Assembly: GCA_003024785.1 (NCBI GenBank) | Contig: PUQB01000163.1 | Coordinates: 62,001-126,000, forward strand | DNA from: Selaginella tamariscina | Taxonomy: Eukaryota > Streptophyta > Lycopodiopsida > Selaginellales > Selaginellaceae | Direction of reading: 5' to 3' | Length of the DNA: 64,000 bases | Shown: piece by piece, positions 27,306-36,810 of the stretch | Layout of the letters: each line of letters starts with the position of its first letter | How positions within the stretch are numbered: the first letter of the stretch is position 1 | The notes under the pieces: model-generated | Seen by the model: only the letters and a program-made list of their open reading frames with translations | Told to the model about the DNA's origin: nothing | The model's database searches: none | Translations under genes and position numbers: made by a program

Positions 27306-30249
27306 ATGGCGCCGTCTGGAGATGCTGGAGTGACGATCTTGACAGGGAGCTCAAAATCCGCCACAGAGAGGACGCCATTGTTGACCAATAAGGGCCGGGA
27401 CGAGGAGGAGCCGTTCGAAGGCATCCCAGGCGCCTCGGGGTCGAGTGCCGTGTTCAATTTGCTAACGAGCATAGTCGGAGCCGGAATTATGGCCTTGCCA
27501 GCGACACAGGGAGCTTGGACTTGGCCTCGGTATGCTCCTCATATTGTTCGTTGGGTTCTCACGGATGCATCTCTTGAGATCCTCATTCGGTTCTCAAAAG
27601 CTGCGAAGTCCATGAGCTATAGCTCCGTGATGGCAGATGCGTTTGGGTTTACTGGAAGAACTTTGCTCCAGCTCTCGTCATCATCAACAACGTCGGCTTG
27701 CTCATTGTTTACATGATCATTATAGGTACGATGTGCGTGCGTGCGTGTGTGTGTGAGAGAGAGAGCGTATGTGTTCCAGTGTTTCTGATTCTGTTGCATG
27801 TTTTCATGCGGTTGTGGTGCCACGATTCACTGCTCTTCTTTTTTGTCTTTTCTTTGTGTTTGCATGATTCTAAGATATATACACCGTCTGTGTGTGCGAA
27901 CTTGTTTCTATACTGTCTATTATTAACGTAATCAGAATCTTTTTGTATATTTTTTTGTGTTGCGCTGTCCGTGAATCATCTAGTTTGTCTTTTCCTGTAA
28001 CTTTGTGAATCACTTCAGGTGATGTGTTGTCGGGGAGTGGTAAAGGAAACGTGCATCACACAGGTGTGCTGGAGGAGTGGTTTGGTGGTTCCTATTGGTG
28101 GAATGGAAGAATCTTCGTGCTTTTCCTCACAACGATATTTGTCTTGTGCCCTTGGTGTCCTTCAAGCGCGTTGGTAAGATATTATATGTATGAATTATGT
28201 ATGTTGAGTCATCTGAAGAGTGTATTGTATGTATTATCATAGACATGATCACGCGTATATGCATGTGTACTTATGCATATGCTAGAGATCTCACTTAGAC
28301 ATATGAATCCGTATATACATATATATGCAGTGTTGTACTTAGACCTTTTGTTAATGCAGATTCGTTGAGATATTCGTCAGCTTTGTCGATTGCACTTGCG
28401 GTTGTGTTTGTGGTGATCACGGCTGCAATTACGTTGTCAAAGCTGTTTTACAGAGAAATCGACGAACCCAGGTGGCTCCCAGACGTGCATGACCAGTTCT
28501 CCTTCTGGAAGCTGTTCACAACTGTACCTGTTATTGTAACTGCTTTCGTTTGCCACCACAGCGGTATATATATATATATAGACACACACACACTGCCCAT
28601 GTAGTGTATGTAAGATTCTATACAAACACATAGAGGGTATTTACACGCAATCATGTCATGTTCTTATTTCTTCTTGAGTTAAGCTAGTTCTGCATTTCAA
28701 TAGTGATGCTTTCTTTTGGATTATCCTTTGTTAAAGCATCTATGGCACACATTGACTTTCATTGTTTCTGAAAGTATTTTAGTTTTTCACGTTTCATCTA
28801 CTGTTTCTGTTTGTATGGAGACTAATTTTTTGAATGCTTTACTGTCACACTCTCTCTCGCTCAGCGTGCGTGCGTGCGTGCACGCATGCGTGTGTTGCAT
28901 TGTGCTTATGCAGACTAGCGATTGTTTACGGCAATGTTTTTGATACACATGTTTTAAGTATATATCAATATAGGCATATAATTTCAGTCTTATAGTAACT
29001 AGATATTACAACCACGTATATATATATGTACATATATTCTTTGTTTTAATCATATGTACAATATCTTGTTTTTAATCATATGTATAATATCTTGTTTCTA
29101 ATCATATGTATAATATCTTGGCTTTCTTCAGTGCACCCTATTGCCAACGAGCTCGACGATCCTCACTCAATGCACAAGATATGCAGAATTACAATAACAA
29201 TCTGCACACTTGTGTACATAGCAACTGCACTCTTCGGCTATCTCTTATTTGGAGAGAGCACAATGGATGACGTACTCGCCAACTTTGATGCGGACCTGGG
29301 GATTCCATACGGTGACGTACTCTCCGCCATTGTACGGGTGGGATACGCTATGCACCTCATGTTGGTTTTCCCTCTCATACACTTCTCCCTTCGCCTCAAC
29401 CTAGACGCATTGCTGTATCCGAGCTCTGTACCGCTCGCAGATGATAACCGCAGGTAATCTGTGCGTGCTTGCGTAATCAACTATCAATGTTTAGACTTGT
29501 TTCATATGTTGGAATTTGTGTTTATGTAGGTTTGCGGTTCTTACGAGTTCGCTTATCATCGTTATATTCATTGGTTCGACAATGATACCGAACATTTGGA
29601 CGGCTTTCCAATTCACTGGGGCTACAGCTGCTGTCTGTATTAGCTTCGTCTTCCCTGGTATCATCGCTCTCAGGTAATAATTAATATAAGTAAAATGCAA
29701 AACTATTACTTGATACACAGATATTGTAACGTTGTAAAGATGTATGTGTGTGCGTGTGCGTGTGAAACGTTATTACAATATATATGACAATATGTACACT
29801 TCAAATATCAAATATGGGTACTTTTGTCTTTAACGAACGTGTGGGCGTGCCTTTCATGCATATGCATACATATATTGAAATGTCTTGAACTCTCATTGTA
29901 TACGAAATATACCTATACATAATTACACCTCTCTCTCTAGCTTGTTCTGTGCGTAAGTACCTCTTTATGTGTGTATCGTGTGTGATATATATATGATATA
30001 AGGATCTTCTTTGTTTTGATATGGTAATATATATTTTATAGAGTAATACATGTTAAATTCTAATCAATTCTAATGTGTTTGTACAGGGATAAGAATAAGA
30101 TTGCAACACGCTACGACAAAACGATAGCTGGGATAATGGTGGTATTGGCAATTGTATCTAGCGTCACGGCAATCACTACCAATGTCTACAGCCTGTTTAG
30201 CAGCCAATCGGAAACTGACACGCCGGTTAACAGTCCGAGGTGGATTTAA
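27306..30249 (+). CDS. AVT6: AVT6-type (SLC38-like) amino acid transporter, several one-base frame breaks
   Basis: Membrane amino acid transporter of the AAAP/SLC38 group. Plant AVT6 members sit on the vacuolar membrane and export amino acids to the cytosol. Six exons: 27306-27725, 28019-28173, 28360-28561, 29132-29453, 29530-29673 and 30087-30249. Landmarks: a polar N-terminus with TERTPLLTN, VFNLLTSIVGAGIMALPAT (helix 1), LRYSSALSIALAVVFVVITA, FRQ-less loop PRWLPDVHDQFSFWKLF, HPIANELDDPHSM, IATALFGYLLFGESTMDDVL and FIGSTMIPNIWTAFQFTGAT. The frame shifts near 27512 and 27570 (compensating), near 27672 and near 28150. The alternate frames restore family sequence such as LLILFVGF and VIINNVGLLIVYMIII. 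The shifts look like one-base indels, not substitutions. Confidence 0.88.
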
Positions 30250-30648
30250 AAGAGTTTGAAGTTGACTCCGTATATAGGTAATGTACATGCATATACAGAT
30301 TCTTTTGCTCACCCCCTTGATGAGCTTCCACACGCACTTTGTATATATTGTTCTTATCAATGCAAATCTCACACTTTGCATGTTCAACTAACTTACGTTC
30401 ATGAAAATATACTGTTATATTATGAATACATATATACGACATACATACACTTGTATTTAAACTCCAGATTACAGTTGTAATTATAATAATTTTAGAGTTG
30501 AATACAAGTTTATAATTGAGTAAGTATTAATACTTGCCATACATTTTAATATGACAGTGATATATATTTGATTGATGGTATTGAAAATTGTGTCTTCTTT
30601 TTTCCTTTGAAAATGATATTTCTTTCACCGTAATCTTAAGTATAGGCT

Positions 30649-31414
30649 ATGGCGGACTTGTCGAAGTGGGGCGGATCTGTGAGTGGAATCATTGATGCAC
30701 CAATCGACAAGGTGTGGAATATTACTTCGAAATTCGGAGGGCCGATGAAGTGGACTCCTCCTGGTGCATTGGATTCGTGTGAGATTGTGGCGGGTGAAGA
30801 AGGGGTGCCTGGCTGCACCAGGCTTATTAAATTTCATTTCCCAGATGGTGGCAAGGGCGAGATCAGAGAGACTCTCACTGAATTCAGTAATGAAGAACAT
30901 CTCCTTAAGTACAAGATTGAAGGTATGTTGCATTCTAAACAACATGAGTGCTTAAACACATGTTAATATGTGCATGAGTATGTATATGTTTTTAACATGC
31001 ATATCAAAAGTTGTTTGTGTACGTGGCATGCGTGTGTATAGGTGTGGGGGACACACAAAGTGGTGTAAACTACATTATTATGTCATATTTAATTATTAAA
31101 AAGAATTATATTTAATATCCATTAAGTTTGCATACAAAGAAATGTACCTTTAAAGTTTAAAAACTTCACTGCATATGTGTTTTTTAAAATTATAGGGGTT
31201 AATGATTTATATAACAAATTTAGAATGATATAAAAAAAATGAAGTTTATTACGTAGTCATTAGTAAATTATCATGAATATTGTAAGATAAGCAAATGTAA
31301 GTAAATGTCGTAAGTTTTTAAATAACTATATTATATTACAGTTAAATACCATGAATTATAAATTCTTATTGATTTTTAACAATATATTATAAATTTAAAG
31401 TATAGATGTAACAA

Positions 31415-31479
<65 letters not shown>

Positions 31480-31829
31480 AGTAACAAAAGTACTGCCATG
31501 GATATGAACATATGCATGTGTTATGTAATCTAGCGATTACGAGTGTGTGTGTATGGGGGACACACAAAGTCACATATTCTGTATACACACATTATTAAAT
31601 CATATTTAATTTTATTAATGTTCCATTAGGCCATCCTCTAATGGAAGGAAAAATTTCCACTCAAAAGCTTTCCAAGTATCCAAAAGATGAGAACAAAACA
31701 GTGATAGTATGGTGCTACGAAGCCCCAGTTGACCCCTCGAATCCCGGCAAGGAGAAAATAATCTCCGACATCACGCTTGGATATTATCAGGCTGGTGTTG
31801 ATAGCTTGAAAAAGGTCGTGTGCGTTTAA
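30649..31829 (+). CDS. SRPBCC (lachrymatory-factor-synthase-like/PR-10 fold) protein, copy 1
   Basis: 157 residues from two exons, 30649-30922 and 31630-31829, with an intact frame. Small soluble helix-grip (START/Bet v 1) protein of the polyketide-cyclase type. Starts MADLSKWGGSVSGIIDAPID, then KVWNITSKFGGPMKWTPP, DSCEIVAGEEGVPGCTRLI, EEHLLKYKIEGHPLMEG and SDITLGYYQAGVDSLKKVV. In the fold this family binds small hydrophobic ligands, and onion lachrymatory-factor synthase belongs to it. The real ligand is unknown here. It starts 400 bases after AVT6. A paralogue lies at 48140-49246 with the same single intron position. Confidence 0.85.
31419..31478. repeat. (CT)n(AT)n compound microsatellite in the SRPBCC copy 1 intron
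   Basis: About 19 CT units followed by about 11 AT units. The same compound type forms most of an intron in both thaumatin-like genes. Confidence 0.95.
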
Positions 31830-32330
31830 ATGGCCCTTTTAAATTTATATATAGTTAAAATAATTATCATTATTGAAATTTAGTATTTTAGTTGTGTATT
31901 ATCTGAAGGACTTATTGTAATCTATAATTTAAAAATTGCACTTTCAAAATAAAAAGAATTTAAATTTTATTAGCCAATAAATTATAAATATATGTAAGAT
32001 GTAAATGTATATAGTTGTATGTCAAGTAAATATATTATATATTTATGTATAAACTTAAATTGCTTATTAAAATTGTATATTTGGATAATTTAGAAAATTT
32101 ATATTTAAATGAAGAATTAGTGGGTCCCTAAAGTTTGTTATTATTTATCTCGTTTCAAACTCAATAAGATGCATATAATTTATACTCACATAAATAATAA
32201 TGTTTGGTTATTCCATGTATGCATTAGTATATATGTATTTACGTGCATGAGTGTGGTTATGTGGTAAACATATAATAATATCACATGTTATATACGGTAA
32301 TATTAAAATATGCTTTTAGATATGTCAAGG
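31830..32330. other. AT-rich spacer before the hAT element
   Basis: Contains the 3' untranslated region of SRPBCC copy 1. No gene or clear repeat. Confidence 0.6.
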
Positions 32331-32460
32331 CATAGCTTCAAAACACGAACACGAACACGAACACGGCATTCAATTTTTGAACACGAACACGAACACGGCA
32401 TTCAATTTTTTGAACACGAACACGGAACACGGAAATGAACACGGATAAACACGGGTGAAA
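32331..32460. repeat. hAT left terminal and subterminal repeats
   Basis: The terminal repeat is followed by repeated GAACACGAACACGG units and a doubled CGGCATTCAATTTTT block. Confidence 0.85.
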
Positions 32461-32490
32461 ACACGAATATTCTCTAGAATATTCTACTTA

Positions 32491-34523
32491 TCACTCCATC
32501 TCATCTAGAAGCTCCTCATTAGCAGGATCATCATCTTCGTCTTCGTCCTCTTCTTCCATAGCTTCAATATCAGCATCAGTAATTTGAGGAATACTTCCTG
32601 TCTGGCTCAATCCCACAAACTTGTCATAGGAAGTGTGGCTCCCTATCAACTTGGTATTACTGGCCACAAATACCAAGTCTGCAATCCGGCTCACTGCTAA
32701 GCAATTCCTCTTCTTTGAAGTGATGTGCCCAAAAATGCTGAACAATCGCTCCACAGATGAGGAAGAACTTGCCTGACTAAGCACTCGAATTGCCAACCTC
32801 TGCAAATCTGGACCTGAGTAGCCATTGTCCTCCCACCACTGCACAGAACCCTTTGTTGTACGATCCATCTGAGAGTCCTCGGTGCCAAAACTACCCTCCA
32901 AGTTCCTGTATTGGCAAAGCTGATTTTTTAGTTGACCTTTGCTGATAGTCAGGGAACTGGATCTTCAAGTACATGTTCCAATCTTTGGAAACTTCCCTGG
33001 ATTTTTCTGTCCTCGCCCCTGAAACTCTGGATCAAGCATGTATGCCACGGAGTGAAAGGTGCTATGATAAGCCCACCACCTGTTTGAAATCAATTGGTTT
33101 AGCTCCTCATACCTAAGATTGTTCTCCTCTTGTTGACGGATGTTCTCGCTCATCTGATCCATCCCCTCGTAGACCTTCCCAATCACAGGCACGTCTCCGT
33201 CAACCATCCGTAGCAAATACATCACCCTCCTTGAAACACCCAGCATGTGGTTAACCTCGTTCCAGTATGTATCGTTGAACACAATTCCTCGGCATGCTAT
33301 CTCCACTCTAATCATTGTCACAAACATTTGTTGTAGCTTTGGCCTCAGCTCCACCAATCTCTCCATCATAAGAAAGTTGAAGGCGAATCGTGTTTCGCTG
33401 AACTTCAACACTCGTCGTGAAGAGAAGGATGCCAAAATCGCTACTAGATGCGAATGGTTCCGGAGGAAGCCAACCAGAGTCTTTCCCTTGTCTAGCAGCC
33501 CAACCATCCATGGTAGTTTTGCGAAATCCTTGAGAATGTTGTTCAAACAATGAGCTAAGCACGGAGCCCACATAATCCTTGGCTTCCTCGCCTCTAGAAG
33601 CCTAGCAGCAGCCTTGTTTGAAGCCTCACCATCCGTGACAATAAGAACAACATTCTCCTCTCCAACAATCTCGATACCTCGCTCCCATGTCGCAAAAACG
33701 TTATCAGCCGTCTTCCCACTAGAAGATATATCAATGGCCTCGAGAAAAGTCGACTGTCCTCTGCTGTATGCAACAAGCCCCATGATATGTCGATTTCTTG
33801 TGTCATTCCATGCATCAGCAACAAGAGTAACCCCACAATTCTTCCAACGTGCCTTCACCTTGGCAAGTTGAACTTCAAGATTGGCTTTCTCCACTTGCAA
33901 CAATTGCTCTCGCAATGCTGTCTCTGTTGGAAGATCGTAGGGAATTCCATGCCTTGCAATCTGCTGCACCATCTCCTTGAAATGGTGAGAACGAGCTTTC
34001 ACAAATGGTATGTGCTCGTTCCAGAAAAATCGTCCTATAGCCATATCCACTGCTTCCTTCCTTTTTGGATCAAAAGAATCCCGGATTCCTTGCTGTTGTT
34101 GCGAAAAAAACCTGGAAATTCCTTCTACAGAATTGCCACTTGGTGTAGAACTCTGGGAAGCAACAAAACTCTCTCTCCAGTGCTTTGGATGCCTTCGACA
34201 CGTGTAGAAACTGCTCGTTTCTTGCTTTGGTGTTTTCCAGCCAAAACCTGGTCGTCGATGGTTTTAGCCATCTCCCTAAGCTGTTGTCTCTTCTCTGCTG
34301 AGATGACATCACAACTTAAGATTTCATGACCAGCTTCCCCTGTGAGATGTCCCCTCACACGATCCACACCTGAAACTTTGTCTCTCAACGAACACCACTT
34401 GCAAGACCAGCGTCGATGCCCACTACGGCAGTTTGTTTGATCACCAAGGATCACTTCTTCCCACCAAACGGATGATGGATGTCGCCCTGTTGAAGTCCTC
34501 CTGCTCTGGCTCCCAGATGCCAT
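32491..34523 (-). CDS. hAT transposase (BED finger, DUF659, dimerisation domain), few frame breaks
   Basis: The transposase cuts and pastes the element. Starts MASGSQSRRTSTG. The BED-type finger (CKWC...HLTGEAGH) follows, then DSFDPKRKEAVDMAIGRFFW and a long open block (32965-34050). The block contains VTLVADAWNDTRNRHIMGLV (first catalytic Asp), VVLIVTDGEASNKAAARLLE (second Asp), MWAPCLAHCLNNIL and SETRFAFNFLMMERLVELRP. The C-terminal block has LAIRVLSQASSSSSVERLFS (catalytic Glu and dimerisation motif), and the protein ends with an Asp/Glu-rich tail. Breaks occur near 34170, near 34093 (in a T run) and near 32930. Catalytic residues are all present, so this could be an active autonomous copy if the breaks are sequence errors. 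Confidence 0.85.
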
Positions 34524-34530
34524 CACTCAG

Positions 34531-34580
34531 CTCAACCTCTAAAATCCTGCACCTGCTTCTACTCCAATCCACAATCACTC
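34531..34580 (-). repeat. Minisatellite unit on the transposase side of the captured fragment
   Basis: On the minus strand ATTGTGGATTGGAGTAG...GATTTTAGAGGTTGAG. It matches the two units at 35705-35800. Confidence 0.8.
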
Positions 34581-34584
34581 AGTC

Positions 34585-35710
34585 CAATTGTTGATCCATC
34601 CACCTTTCCCTTCATCCAGTGTCCAAATCTTCACAGTTGCATCCCACGACGCAGTAACCAGTCTGGAACCCGCCACACGCACACATGACACAGAATCGTC
34701 ATGTACACGTACCTTAAACATGGTAAATGTCAAAGCGTACACAGCATAGACATACATACAACATACGACGTATAAGTAATTGGATGTAGATATTTTTACA
34801 TATAGATCGAAAATTAAATATATTACTATATACATAAGATATATGCATATACCATGTGTATCACACATGCGTCTGCATATATAGTACTCACTTTGCCTAG
34901 CGATCTTCCATAATCCACAGAGTAAGCATAAACACAGTTGTCATAAGACCCTGCAAGCACCGTCTGTAGAACAAAGATATACCAATTATATAAATGTAAG
35001 TAACTATAAGATTATTTTAATTATATATAAGGCTATGCATAAAGTTATTTAAACAATGATTTGATTGTACCAAATATAAATTATAATAAACAACCTAATA
35101 TATTTATGAATAGATAAATGTATGTATACTATTTTAAGTGGGACAATCATTATATATATAAAAAATACTTACAGGATATGCATCACTGCTTTTAGTTAAA
35201 GCAAGTGAGGAAATCGGCAGATTTCCAAGCTTAGCCGCTCGTACTTGAAAGCCTTCAGAAATCGAATATACCTACATAGAATATTCTCAAATTATGCCTT
35301 CATAACCGTGCAATAAGCATCAAACAAGTGTAATGTATAAATGTACACATATAAATATTAAAACATCATTATAAAATATATGCAGAAGTATATTTGCTAA
35401 TATTGCGTATACATACACACACACATACATACAGATATTTGCATACTAGATATAAGTATACATGTATATGTATATACTCGCACGCATAATATAACGATAA
35501 TTAAGTACATTTATTACGCATACACACCTATACACAAACATAGGCTGAGTCATATACAAAGATGTATAATATACACACACATAAAAGTGTACATATACAT
35601 ACACATGCAATGCATGATACTTGTGTATATGTGATTATTACCTTAATTAATCCGGCTTTTGAAGCAGAATAGAGTGTAATAGACTCAGAAGCATTCTCAT
35701 CTGAAACATT
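34585..35710 (-). pseudogene. Captured WD40 gene fragment (FAN/GFS12-type BEACH protein), introns kept
   Basis: Four exon pieces on the minus strand: about 35710-35650 (DENASESITLYSASKAGLIK), about 35274-35173 (VYSISEGFQVRAAKLGNLPI and following), about 34966-34893 (TVLAGSYDNCVYAYSVDYGR) and 34712-34590 (VRVHDDSVSCVRVAGSRLVT, then ASWDATVKIWTLDEGKG). The order and the motifs GSYDN.VYAYS..YGR and ASWDATVKIW match the C-terminal WD repeats of FAN/GFS12-like BEACH proteins. Introns still have GT/AG ends, so genomic DNA and not cDNA was captured. The fragment has no start and ends in the element just before the transposase ATG. Parent gene not in the window. Confidence 0.75.
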
Positions 35711-35800
35711 CTAAAATCCCACACCCTGCTGCTGCTCCAATCCACAATTGCTCAGCCTCTAAAATCCCACACCCTGCTCCTGTTCCAATCCACAATCGGT
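35705..35800 (-). repeat. Two tandem minisatellite units on the outer side of the captured fragment
   Basis: Two units of about 47 bases. Each has ATTGTGGATTGGA, AGCAGGGTGTGGGATTTTAGA and, in the outer unit, GGCTGAG. Together with 34531-34580 they bracket the WD40 piece. Confidence 0.82.
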
Positions 35801-36119
35801 CACGCCCTGCGCCTAAAAAAATTTTGAAAAACTCAAAATTTTAGAATCACGCCGTCAATAACACAATCGCAACGCCAAGTAACTAAGAATCACAGCAATC
35901 TACAAAGATGCAGTGCCAAGCAGCTAAGAATTATGGCAGAAGCAATCCAAAGAGAAAATTTGGGAGAGAAAATCTACAAACCTGGAGACAATGATCAGAA
36001 TTTTTTGCAGCGAAATCAGGCGTGGTTGAGCGCCATTCCTCCCACTCCAGCGCTAGAATCCTAGAGAGGGCATCAAGACAAGAAAACATCAAAGTGCAAA
36101 ACGCTCACGTGAACCACGT

Positions 36120-36300
36120 GAGCTATTGTTTTAGAACACGGCGTGGTCACACGGTATTTGACCGTGTTTCAACCGTGTTTGGAGCCGTGTTTTGGAGCAT
36201 TGACCGAGTCAATGAACACGGCCCGTGTTAACACGGCTGGGGGCCGTGTTCATGTCACCACGCCAACACGCCGTGGTGCACGGCGTGTTTTGAAGCACTG
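36120..36300. repeat. hAT right terminal and subterminal repeats
   Basis: Dense CCGTGT and ACACGG in both orientations, including GGCCCGTGTTAACACGG, ending in the inverted terminal repeat. Confidence 0.85.
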
Positions 36301-36736
36301 CATGATTGAGAGAACTAAACTGCATAGAAGGCCATGTTTGGCAATTAGGCCAGTGCAGATTTAGCCAAAATCTCATTGCATGGTAAGTTGTTTGAGTTGA
36401 GATACAACCCAAAGAAACTCCAACTGCTCTCCTTGGACGAATGAAGCCACTTATCTCACAACTAACAGCACTTTAAGTGAAGATTTCTGAAGATGACAAG
36501 ACAGTTATCTTGTTGAACGATGTGCCTATACCTGAGTACAAGTCCTTCAAGTCCCTAATGAAGAACACAAGAAAAACTTTTGCAGAGGTGCAAGCAGCAC
36601 TTCTCGATGAAGCAAGTGAAACTATAGAGAATGAACCCGTTGAGCAGTAGCAATTGAGTGCTTTTTATGCTAGCTCTAGTTAGAGGCTAGCAGCTCCTTC
36701 TCCAGTTGAGAGAGATGGAAGCACTCAGGCCAGCAG

Positions 36737-36810
36737 TTTCAAGGTCACAAGTGACAATGTCACTGGCAATTTCAAGGTCACAAGTGACAATGTCACTGGC
36801 AGTTTCAAGG
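36737..36810 (+). repeat. Two 33 bp tandem repeats in the copia gag
   Basis: Units 36737-36769 and 36770-36802, plus an 8-base third start. They encode duplicated SRSQVTMSLA. Confidence 0.9.

Larger units (their letters stand above)
32331..36300 (-). mobile_element. hAT-superfamily DNA transposon carrying a captured host gene fragment
   Basis: 3,970 bases. The ends form a short terminal inverted repeat: CATAGCTTCAAAACACG at 32331 and CAGTGCTTCAAAACACG read inward from 36300. The right end fits the usual CAGNG hAT terminus. Both ends have many ACACGG/CCGTGT subterminal motifs (32345-32460, 36120-36290), typical transposase-binding clusters. It encodes a BED-finger/DUF659/hAT-dimerisation transposase on the minus strand and carries a WD40 gene fragment between the transposase start and the right end. 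The 8-base flanks (TGTCAAGG, CATGATTG) do not match, so no target duplication is visible. Confidence 0.88.

Noticed and set aside
32331-32460. Telomere-like or coding meaning of the ACACGG repeats
   Set aside because: Explained as hAT subterminal transposase-binding repeats, since the same motif lies at the other end in inverse orientation.
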